Assembly: GCF_900155645.1 (NCBI RefSeq)
Contig: NZ_LT706985.1
Span: 1,660,051-1,724,050, forward strand
Length of the DNA stretch: 64,000 nt
Origin: Vaginimicrobium propionicum
GTDB taxonomy: Bacteria; Actinomycetota; Actinomycetes; Propionibacteriales; Propionibacteriaceae
Reading direction: 5' to 3'
Shown: in pieces, positions 46,045-53,593 of the stretch
Numbering within the stretch: position 1 is the stretch's first letter
How the letters are laid out: each line of letters opens with the position of its first letter
Notes under the pieces: generated by a model
Seen by the model: only the letters and a program-made list of their open reading frames with translations
Told to the model about the DNA's origin: nothing
Database searches by the model: none
Translations under genes and position numbers: made by a program

Positions 46045-46314
46045 AATGCAGGGTAACCTCACCTGCCCACCAGAACAAACCACAGACGAACGCCGACCAG
46101 CCCCGCTATAGCAATACCCAGCCTCCTCAACCCGACCACCACTATCTCGCCTACTAGAAGAAAGCTGGCCAGCCTCATCATAAAAGAACCCAGTAGTAGC
46201 TACTACACCAAGGCGAGAACAAGAAACCCCCACAACACGACCACAAAAGTCATAGCTGAGAGTGTTTTGGTCGAACTTAAAGCGTCTTATCTCATACCTC
46301 CCATCTGGCTTCGA
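46045..46314 (-). pseudogene. Truncated, inverted Rhs/YD-repeat fragment
   Basis: On the minus strand the frame after the stop at 46315-46317 reads SKPDGRYEIRRFKFDQ..., LSYDFCGRVVGVSCSRLGV, FFYDEAGQLSSSRRDSGG and YCYSGAGRRSSVVCSGG, matching the end of the YD-repeat core of the neighbouring rhs protein. It diverges after the last glycine-glycine and is cut by the IS3 end at 46044. It is a relic of a second rhs gene or of a displaced rhs tip, in opposite orientation to the intact one. Confidence 0.85.
46062..46188 (-). repeat. Inverted repeat copy 1 (127 bases, partner at 50569-50695)
   Basis: Read on the minus strand, these 127 bases match 50569-50695 of the intact rhs gene with a single mismatch by eye (encoding Gly versus Arg). 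The two copies are in opposite orientation, about 4.4 kb apart, and enclose the first three quarters of the rhs gene. Confidence 0.9.
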
Positions 46315-46446
46315 TTAAACATCTGTTAAACGGCCTCGTTGTTTATTCGCAGACTTCAGTCAGCTGCCGATTTATTGTTGCAAATTATTCTGTTCTAGCT
46401 ATTGGATTATGTGCTAGCTTTAACCCTGGTTTCTCTGTGAAATCTT

Positions 46447-49400
46447 ATGTTAAAGCAGTCGTCACAGGCTGTTGGGGTAGGGGCGATAGTGATTAGTTTT
46501 CGGGCAGTTGATAAAGATGTTTATAGGTCGCGTCAGCCTGGTGCCAGTAGTGATCTGATTAGTAAGTGTTCTTCTCTGGTTTCTGCCCTTAATGATGTTC
46601 GTTTCAGAATTAACTCGGGTGCTGGTAGAGCTAAAGCAGAATTTCGTGGCTATTTCCGGCAGCTTTTCGACAATAACCTTAATGTTCTGAATGCAGATGC
46701 AGATAACCTAATCGACGCCCTGCAAAGACTATCTCAGGGTTTGCGTAACGCCAAGAGAGCCGCAAAGGCCGAACAAGAACGCATAGATCGAGCCTTAGAT
46801 TGGCAAAGACGCCATGATGATTGGCAGCGTCAAACCGAACAAGGCGGTATTGGCGAATTATGGTATGACCTTTGGCATAGCGAACCGGAGATACCAGACG
46901 CTGACATAATTCCGGGTGACCCACCGGTGATTTCTGCCAGTACTTGCCCCGTTGGTAGTCGTGATGTTCCACCGCCTGGCTCCACTGCAGGAACGTGTGG
47001 AGTTTCTTCGGCTTGCCCCAATGATCTTGATAACTTTGTCACGCTAATTTCTGGTTCTTCCGACACCATGGTGTCGGCCATTAATAGATTCATCCATTCA
47101 TACGAGCAGTTCGAGAGTGCCTGGACTTGGAAGTCGGGGCCAACGGCCATAAGCGGTATGGAAGGCCTTATCGGCGTACTTAGACGCTTTAATGAAAACA
47201 ACGTTAACGATGGGCGTTGGCTAGGTTTGATAGCCGGAGCTTTCCGGGCTGCTGGTGGCGGTGGATCGATTGTTTCGCTTTCGGATCAGGCCCTTAGCCT
47301 TGTGCTACAAAACGCTGGGGTGAGCGCCAGCCGTCAGGCGCTTGAAGTGCCACCCTTAGCCCTCGTCGGTATGGCTCCCACTACGGGATTTGCTGATGAT
47401 CCAATAAATACTTCGACGGGTAATTTTGTCGAACCAGAAACGGATATAGCTTTCCCTTCCTCGGCTTCAGCTTTGGCCGTAACAAGAACGTATAACTCGA
47501 TAATCGCTGTATCGCAGTTCGGGTCGAGTGAAGATGCCCCCTCTGTAGGGGTTTTCGGACTTGGCTGGTCTTCGATACTCGATCAGCGCTTGATCGTTAG
47601 TGACAACGAGATCGAATGGGTGCAAGACGATGGCCATCATGTTTTATTCAGCATGCCAGATAGCCAGAATTACGGGCCGATAAGAGCGGTAGACGAAAAC
47701 TTCTGGATTGCTAAATCTTCGCTTGCCGCGACTAGTTTCGCGGAAAGCCTTGGTAAAGGTCTGGCTGACGATGTGTGGCTGGTCTCTAACAATGAGGGCT
47801 GCCGATGGGCATTTAGCGTTGATGGTTCCTGGCTAGGTTTCTGGCGTTGCGTAGGTGATTCTGTAGGCGTTGAGAGATCTAGCAACGGCTTGGTTAAGAG
47901 CCTCATTCACTGCCGTGGCCGCCGTATCGATGTGGAATATGACGGTGCTTTGGTCTCCGCTATCCACTCAAGCGATGGCCGTAAGGTTGATTATCAATAT
48001 AGCGAAACTCAACAGCTAATCTCTGCGCAGGGCCTGGGCGGTGTTAAGCGTTATTATGTTCTTGATGACCAAGGGCTAATTGAACAGGTTGTTGGTGCTG
48101 GCGGTGTTGTTGAGTGCGTAAACACTTACGACAAAAGCGGACGTATCACCTCGCAGGTTTCCCAGTTTGGCCGCAAAAGCAGGTATGTGTATCTGCCAGG
48201 ACACGTCGCGTGTGTTAGCGATGAGGATGGCAGCCGAGCAAATACGTGGATATCTGATAATAAAGGCCGAATTGTAGGAATTATCGATGCTTTCGATCAG
48301 CGTCAATCCATGTCGTATGACAGATTCGGAAATCTTGTTACTGCCCGAGACCGTTGCGGCAAGCTAACGGTTAACTTCTATGACGATCGTGGCAGGCTTA
48401 CTCGAACCGTTCTGCCCACGAAAGCTGAAGTTAATTATTGCTGGGACGAGCAGGACCGGCTGGAACTATTGGTTGGGGCAAACGGCGCTACGGTCTCATA
48501 CCGCTATGCCAACAGCGTCGATCGTTTTCCAAGCCAGATAGTAGATCCATGTGGTGGGCTGACCACTCTTCATTGGGTCGATGGTCTGCTGCTAGAAGCC
48601 GTAGATCCAGAAGGCGTGAAAGTTTCTCTTGGCTACAACGATTTTGGTGAGCTTGTTTCGGTCACTAACGGCGTAGGTGATGTTTTTCGGTTGGTGCGTG
48701 ACGAGGCAGGCCGTGTAATTCAGGCGATAACTCCTCTAGGAAATACCACGCAGTTTATCTACGGCTCAGACGATCAACTTTCAGCACGCATCGATCCGGA
48801 CGGGGCAAGGTGGGGATACGAGCACGATAGCGATGGGCGTCTTATATCGACAACTGATCCGGCAGGCGCAACTACCCGTGTCGAATATGGTTCGCACGGT
48901 CAAGCTGAGAAAACCACAGACCCACTCGGGCGGGTTGTGGAGCGCGAGTTCGATGATTTAGGCAATGTATCTAGTCTGACACTTCCCGATGACAGCCAGT
49001 GGGCCTTTGAACATGATGGCCTATCCAGACTAAAAGCAGTAATCGACCCTGCCGGCGGAAAATGGCATTGGGGATACGACGCTGATGGGCGCCTAACCTC
49101 GGTTAGCGACCCCACAGGAATCAAAACTCAGACCGTCGGAGACAACCTCTCGGGGGCTATTCGGCAAATAACCGGCGACGGTTCCATCAACGAGACGGTT
49201 GAATTTGACGATTACGGTCGGCCAGTAAAGGCCGTAGACGCAGCTGGTGGGTCAGAGCTAATCGAATACGATGCCTGTGGCCGCGTTGTCGAAATCACAG
49301 ATGCAGCCGGCGGGCGGACAAGGCTTAAGCACGATCTTGCTGGAAGAATCGTCGAGAAGATTTCGCCAGAAAACCACAGCACGTGTTTTTCCTACGATAG

Positions 49401-52167
49401 CTGCGGAAGGCAATCTTCAATTGTTGCTCCCGACGATGGAGTAACCCGATTCTTCTATGACGCTGATTCACGTTTAATCAAACGAGTCGATGCGTGTGGC
49501 GATCAAGCAACATATGCCTACGATTCTTGTGGACGTCTTGTATCAGCAACGGTTCCGGGGCTAGGCAAGCTGGAACGCAAATACGATTCTTGCGGGCGGC
49601 TGACACATAGCCGCGATCTGGTCACAGGTGTTCGTCATTTCTCTTACGATGCTGCCGGACAGCTTGTGAAAGTCACCAATGGTCTTGGTGGAACAACTCG
49701 TTATACCTACGACGAACGAGGCAGACTATCTACTGTTACGGATCCGGCCGGAGGGCTAACAAAACGCCAATACAACGGTCTAGATAAAATTACCTCCCTT
49801 ACTGATCCCTTAGGACGCATCACTGCAGCAACCTACGATGAGGCGGGTCGGCAGCTTTCACAGACCGATCCGGACGATGTGACTTTGTCTTTCACCTACG
49901 ACTCAAATGGTGATGTACAGGCCACTTACGCTAACGGCAAACTGCTGACGAAGATTGAGCGTAATCTGGCTGATCGAACTCTTAGCGTCATCGATAACAC
50001 CGACGCAAGCGGCGATTCGGTGTGCCATAGATTGCGTTTTGACGAGCTTGGCAGATTAATCGAGAAGGTTGTTGAAAAAACTGACAGTAAAGAACTTGTT
50101 GAAACTTCGAAGTGGGCTTTCAACAGGGACGGGCAGCCAACCGATTTCGTGACATCAGACGGCCAAACAGTTGCTTATAACTATGATGTCAGCGGAAACC
50201 TCACCGAGGTTAACCACACTGAACTCGGTCAAGCCGAATTCGGCTATGATGCTTGTGGACGACTGCTCGAGAGTACCCACGACGGATTACTCCAGCAGTG
50301 GTCCTACAGCAATGGGTTCATTACCCGGTGCAAGGAAACAGCGCTTGCAGATGGTGAGGAAACCGTAACGGTTATCGAACGCAATGCTTTCGGGTTGCCG
50401 ACTAATGTCAACAGTTCAAAAGAATCTATTTCTTACTCCTACGACGATGCTTTCCAGCTAACAGGCCTTAAAACTAGCGACAGCCTGGAACGATCCTGGA
50501 GCTATGATCCCTGTGGTCGTGTTTTGGAAACTTCTCATGCTCGCCTTGGTGTTAGGGCTTCTACCAGTTTCTTTTATGATGAGGCTGGCCAGCTTTCTTC
50601 TAGTAGGCGAGATAGTGGTGGTCGGGTTGAGGAGGCTAGGTATTGCTATAGCGGGGCTGGTCGGCGTTCGTCTGTGGTTTGTTCTGGTGGGCAGGCTGTT
50701 GGTTTTGGTTGGGATGAGCGTGGTTGGTTGTCTCGTGTGGCTGTGCGGGTGCCGGGACAGGATGTTGAAGAGGTTGGTGTTCATGTTGACGGGTTAGGCC
50801 AGCTTGGGTCTGTTGGTGGTGTTGGCCTGTCATGGAATGTTGGGGTTTCTGGTCGTTTGCTTGCCGGGGTTGGTGGCCGGCCGGTGTGCCTGTTACCTGA
50901 TGGCACCTATCTAGGGCGGCCACAAAACAACGCTGGGGCGGGTTGGCGCCCAGGTGTGCTAGCGGCTGATCCGTTCGAGGTTACCGCAGACGGTATAGCC
51001 GACAGTAATGTGTCTGGTGTTTTGTCTGGGCTTGTCGGGTTGGGGGCTTGTGGCCTGGTTGTGGCTGGTATGGCGTGGTTGGGTGCCAGGGTTTATGATC
51101 CCGACACGTTTTCTTTCTTGTCGCCTGATCCGCTTGCTGATCCGCCGGCTGGGGTGTTGTGGGCTTCTAACCCATATGGTTATGCGGCTAATAATCCCCT
51201 AGTCTTTAGTGACCCTGCAGGATACAAGCCGGTAACTGATGCACAGTTGCTGGTCTATAACCAAAACCGTACCCGCTCGGGCATGGCAGTGGCTGGTGAT
51301 TTTGTTGCCGATAACTGGGAGTATGTGGCAGCTGCGGCAGCGATAGCCGGTGGTGTGGCGTTGATGGCTACCGGGGTTGGCGGGCCAGCAGGAATAGCGC
51401 TTATGGCAGCATCGGGAGCTTTGCTTAGTGGAGGTGTCTCGATCGGAGTGCAAAAATACTCCACCGGAAACGTGGACTGGACAAAAGTAGGCCAAGATAG
51501 CGCTGTGGGTGCTGTTACTGGCCTGATCGGCGGATCAGGTTTTGCTGCAGGTAAAGCCGCGTATGTGGCGAATAGTGCTGCAGGCAATACTTCGAAAGCT
51601 TTGTTGACTAGTTTTTCTATTAATGCGGCATCCGGTGCTGCTTCTTCGGAGGCAGCGTATTTGTTGAACAGTAGGATTTATGGCACACCGATTACTGCGT
51701 CTGGGATGCTGGGTGCTGCGGCAGGTGGCTCTGTAGCGAATGGGCTTGGTGGTTTTGCTGGCCCCGCAGGAAATACTCTGGCGAAGGATCTTGGGGGTGT
51801 TAGTTCTAGAGTTTATTCGACTGGATTATCGACGGGAAGTGATTTTTTGGGTAGCGCTGTTGATGACTATATTTCAGAGGGCCAGGTAGATATTAGGCGT
51901 GCAGCAACAACCTCACTTATTGGAACCGCGATTGATAACACAGGTCAGTACTTTGCTCGAAATGCTGGGTTGGCGAACAAAATAGAATTGCGGGGATTAA
52001 ATTCTATGAGTCAGTACGGGATAGCTCACCCACGTACGCTCAAAGGGATTACAAATTTCTCGGCACCAAACACCCAACGCTTGTGGTATGGCACAGCCTA
52101 TGATTCCTTAATTGGTTTTGGTGCAGACATAGCTACAGGGGTAATTGATAATGTACTCTCGAAATAA
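46447..52167 (+). CDS. Large Rhs/YD-repeat polymorphic toxin with helical N-terminus and hydrophobic C-terminal tip
   Basis: A 1906-residue protein. Order of parts: a charged helical N-terminus of about 120 residues with WXG/LXG-like character (from FRAVDKDVYRSRQPG to AKAEQERIDRALDWQ); a second helical part; a DUF6531-like entry from about 317 (DPINTSTGNFVEPETDIAFP); YD repeats at about 480-1420 (for example YDACGRVVEITDAAGGRTRL); the core end ARVYDPDTFSFLSPDPLADP and NPYGYAANNPLVFSDPAGY at about 1575-1593. The last 314 residues, after this DPxG cleavage-type motif, form the variable tip: glycine- and alanine-rich hydrophobic stretches at about 1625-1765, then a soluble end. No known catalytic motif is seen in the tip. 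An in-frame GTG at 46489 with GGGG upstream is an alternative start. Its immunity gene overlaps the stop. Confidence 0.88.
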   Translation: MLKQSSQAVGVGAIVISFRAVDKDVYRSRQPGASSDLISKCSSLVSALNDVRFRINSGAGRAKAEFRGYFRQLFDNNLNVLNADADNLIDALQRLSQGLRNAKRAAKAEQERIDRALDWQRRHDDWQRQTEQGGIGELWYDLWHSEPEIPDADIIPGDPPVISASTCPVGSRDVPPPGSTAGTCGVSSACPNDLDNFVTLISGSSDTMVSAINRFIHSYEQFESAWTWKSGPTAISGMEGLIGVLRRFNENNVNDGRWLGLIAGAFRAAGGGGSIVSLSDQALSLVLQNAGVSASRQALEVPPLALVGMAPTTGFADDPINTSTGNFVEPETDIAFPSSASALAVTRTYNSIIAVSQFGSSEDAPSVGVFGLGWSSILDQRLIVSDNEIEWVQDDGHHVLFSMPDSQNYGPIRAVDENFWIAKSSLAATSFAESLGKGLADDVWLVSNNEGCRWAFSVDGSWLGFWRCVGDSVGVERSSNGLVKSLIHCRGRRIDVEYDGALVSAIHSSDGRKVDYQYSETQQLISAQGLGGVKRYYVLDDQGLIEQVVGAGGVVECVNTYDKSGRITSQVSQFGRKSRYVYLPGHVACVSDEDGSRANTWISDNKGRIVGIIDAFDQRQSMSYDRFGNLVTARDRCGKLTVNFYDDRGRLTRTVLPTKAEVNYCWDEQDRLELLVGANGATVSYRYANSVDRFPSQIVDPCGGLTTLHWVDGLLLEAVDPEGVKVSLGYNDFGELVSVTNGVGDVFRLVRDEAGRVIQAITPLGNTTQFIYGSDDQLSARIDPDGARWGYEHDSDGRLISTTDPAGATTRVEYGSHGQAEKTTDPLGRVVEREFDDLGNVSSLTLPDDSQWAFEHDGLSRLKAVIDPAGGKWHWGYDADGRLTSVSDPTGIKTQTVGDNLSGAIRQITGDGSINETVEFDDYGRPVKAVDAAGGSELIEYDACGRVVEITDAAGGRTRLKHDLAGRIVEKISPENHSTCFSYDSCGRQSSIVAPDDGVTRFFYDADSRLIKRVDACGDQATYAYDSCGRLVSATVPGLGKLERKYDSCGRLTHSRDLVTGVRHFSYDAAGQLVKVTNGLGGTTRYTYDERGRLSTVTDPAGGLTKRQYNGLDKITSLTDPLGRITAATYDEAGRQLSQTDPDDVTLSFTYDSNGDVQATYANGKLLTKIERNLADRTLSVIDNTDASGDSVCHRLRFDELGRLIEKVVEKTDSKELVETSKWAFNRDGQPTDFVTSDGQTVAYNYDVSGNLTEVNHTELGQAEFGYDACGRLLESTHDGLLQQWSYSNGFITRCKETALADGEETVTVIERNAFGLPTNVNSSKESISYSYDDAFQLTGLKTSDSLERSWSYDPCGRVLETSHARLGVRASTSFFYDEAGQLSSSRRDSGGRVEEARYCYSGAGRRSSVVCSGGQAVGFGWDERGWLSRVAVRVPGQDVEEVGVHVDGLGQLGSVGGVGLSWNVGVSGRLLAGVGGRPVCLLPDGTYLGRPQNNAGAGWRPGVLAADPFEVTADGIADSNVSGVLSGLVGLGACGLVVAGMAWLGARVYDPDTFSFLSPDPLADPPAGVLWASNPYGYAANNPLVFSDPAGYKPVTDAQLLVYNQNRTRSGMAVAGDFVADNWEYVAAAAAIAGGVALMATGVGGPAGIALMAASGALLSGGVSIGVQKYSTGNVDWTKVGQDSAVGAVTGLIGGSGFAAGKAAYVANSAAGNTSKALLTSFSINAASGAASSEAAYLLNSRIYGTPITASGMLGAAAGGSVANGLGGFAGPAGNTLAKDLGGVSSRVYSTGLSTGSDFLGSAVDDYISEGQVDIRRAATTSLIGTAIDNTGQYFARNAGLANKIELRGLNSMSQYGIAHPRTLKGITNFSAPNTQRLWYGTAYDSLIGFGADIATGVIDNVLSK
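50569..50695 (+). repeat. Inverted repeat copy 2, within the rhs core
   Basis: Partner of 46062-46188. It encodes FFYDEAGQLSSSRRDSGGR through VVCSGGQ near residues 1375-1417. It marks a change to G/T-rich codon use that continues to about 51200. Confidence 0.9.
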
Positions 52168-53032
52168 GAAAATAGAGCCTGTAGACTTACTGAAAAACAT
52201 AATTACAACTTTTCTCTATCCTGCTTTTTTTATTATTTTTCCCTGGTTTGGAAATTTGCATAGAGCTGTAATATCTGTTGGGGGTGCCATCTTATTCACT
52301 CTTGCTGGGACAGTTATTTCTGTTTTTCTTCTCCGGACTAAGAAATGGTATTTCATTTGGATTTTACGTCTTATTCAGTTCGCAGGATTTGCCGCTATCG
52401 GCTTTTCGACTCCTCGTAAATATGACTTGGGTGTCATTTGGTTTTTCTCGATGTGGTATGGATTGTGGATTGCTGGCCATCTGCCTGATTCTTGGCTTTC
52501 TTCGAAGCCGGATCGTGAGCTTTTGCACATTAAAGAGTTTTCTTTTATTCATGGTGTGAGGTTGCGTGCTTGGGTTAAGAGTGGGAATTTGGATCGGCCT
52601 CAGGCGCGTTTTACGTACCGGGCGCTCAATAAGTTAGATGGTAAAGACCTTCAGTTCTTGGAATACACGATAAACGGTACAGCCCTTCGAGTAGGCGGGG
52701 GCACAAACGGTTACGTAATGGTGCAGTATTCCGATAATCCTAGTGACTGGTGGTCTTGGAGATCCCTGTGCCGGGTACCACCCAGCAACAAAAAATTTAA
52801 CAAAGAAACACAAGACATCACCGTTTGCGAATGGGTCTACAGCGCCCCATACGAAATCTTGTTCAACACCCAAGAAATTAAACACATAGTCAAAGCATTC
52901 GAAAACGAAGGCAACCTTGACCCATCCCCCTACCATTGGCTATCGAAGCGAGCCTCAGAAGCATTCAACCTGATACTCCCAGACGCCCTACAAACAACCA
53001 ATCCTCTCGAAGATGGCAAGAAGAACTCCTGA
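52151..53032 (+). CDS. Putative membrane immunity protein for the Rhs toxin (four-helix, 293 aa)
   Basis: Not a recognised family. Four hydrophobic segments (about 15-34, 38-61, 66-85, 95-112) precede a soluble C-terminal domain of about 180 residues with strands (VRLRAWVKSGNL, YMVMQYS-type GYVMVQYSDNP) and a helical end. The ATG at 52151 lies 17 bases inside the rhs gene, with AGGGG at 52137-52141, so translation is coupled to the toxin. This placement is typical of immunity genes. A membrane-bound immunity protein would suit a toxin acting at or in the membrane. Codon use is AT-richer than the core genome. Confidence 0.7.
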   Translation: MYSRNKKIEPVDLLKNIITTFLYPAFFIIFPWFGNLHRAVISVGGAILFTLAGTVISVFLLRTKKWYFIWILRLIQFAGFAAIGFSTPRKYDLGVIWFFSMWYGLWIAGHLPDSWLSSKPDRELLHIKEFSFIHGVRLRAWVKSGNLDRPQARFTYRALNKLDGKDLQFLEYTINGTALRVGGGTNGYVMVQYSDNPSDWWSWRSLCRVPPSNKKFNKETQDITVCEWVYSAPYEILFNTQEIKHIVKAFENEGNLDPSPYHWLSKRASEAFNLILPDALQTTNPLEDGKKNS

Positions 53033-53083
53033 AACACCACCGATAGTGCTGCCGAAGGGCAAAGCAATACCGTGGTAAAAATA

Positions 53084-53110
53084 ATATCGGCCTGTTGTTA
53101 GGCCGGATAT
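53084..53110 (+). terminator. Weak hairpin after the putative immunity gene
   Basis: ATATCGGCC (53084-53092) and GGCCGGATAT (53101-53110) can pair with one bulged base. Lack of a T run makes terminator function doubtful. Confidence 0.25.
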
Positions 53111-53155
53111 CTGATTATCGAATATAGGGTTCAAATAACTTTAGTGGGTGTCGCG

Positions 53156-53569
53156 ATGGTTGATTCTTTTAGCGAGTGGCGTTACGGATCCTTGGCGGTA
53201 TTCGTTTCTTCGGAAATTCGGAACAGCAAAATTCTGTTCGGCCTATTGAAAGGTCGAAGAGAGATCGTTGTTCTTGAGGTAGGTGGAGAAAAAGCTGTTT
53301 TTTTGCGTGAAGAACTGCTTGATTTTGTCGATGGAAAAATATTTGTCGCGGAATCTAGTGATTCTGATAGTACGCATTTCTTATTGTCTCCGCGTGAGGT
53401 AGAACCTGACTCCGCCATGGGTGATTTCATTAAAAAAGAAAATAATCGATCCTCAAGTTTATGCCTGGTTAAATGTAGCAGAGGCGAAATAAATTTGGTC
53501 GTTGACTGGGATTTTGAATCCTATCAATCTTTCTTAAGCTTTCTTAAAGAGTTCTTGAAAACTGCGTGA
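53156..53569 (+). CDS. Hypothetical protein, possible second immunity or partner protein (137 aa)
   Basis: Unrecognised, soluble, 137 residues: YGSLAVFVSSEIRNSKILFG, REIVVLEVGGEKAVFLREEL, then a glutamate-rich stretch and a C-terminal helix (SYQSFLSFLKEFLKTA). The ATG at 53156 begins MVDSFSEWRYG; a GTG at 53144 is in frame. It follows the immunity gene by 124 bases in the same direction and is convergent with the kinase. Its small size, low-GC codon use and position fit an accessory immunity or chaperone gene, but nothing in the sequence proves it. Confidence 0.6.
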   Translation: MVDSFSEWRYGSLAVFVSSEIRNSKILFGLLKGRREIVVLEVGGEKAVFLREELLDFVDGKIFVAESSDSDSTHFLLSPREVEPDSAMGDFIKKENNRSSSLCLVKCSRGEINLVVDWDFESYQSFLSFLKEFLKTA

Positions 53570-53593
53570 TTTTCATTTTTCGTCGTCTGGCTT

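Noticed and set aside
45780-46157. A 125-codon plus-strand frame across the IS3 end and rhs relic
   Set aside because: It spans the IS boundary and is antisense to orfA and the rhs relic; its tail matches the antisense of rhs at 50636-50730 only because of the inverted repeat.
46447-52167. A type VI secretion (PAAR/VgrG) Rhs effector
   Set aside because: No PAAR region or T6SS genes are visible, and the host appears Gram-positive; the type VII-like operon next door is the better partner.
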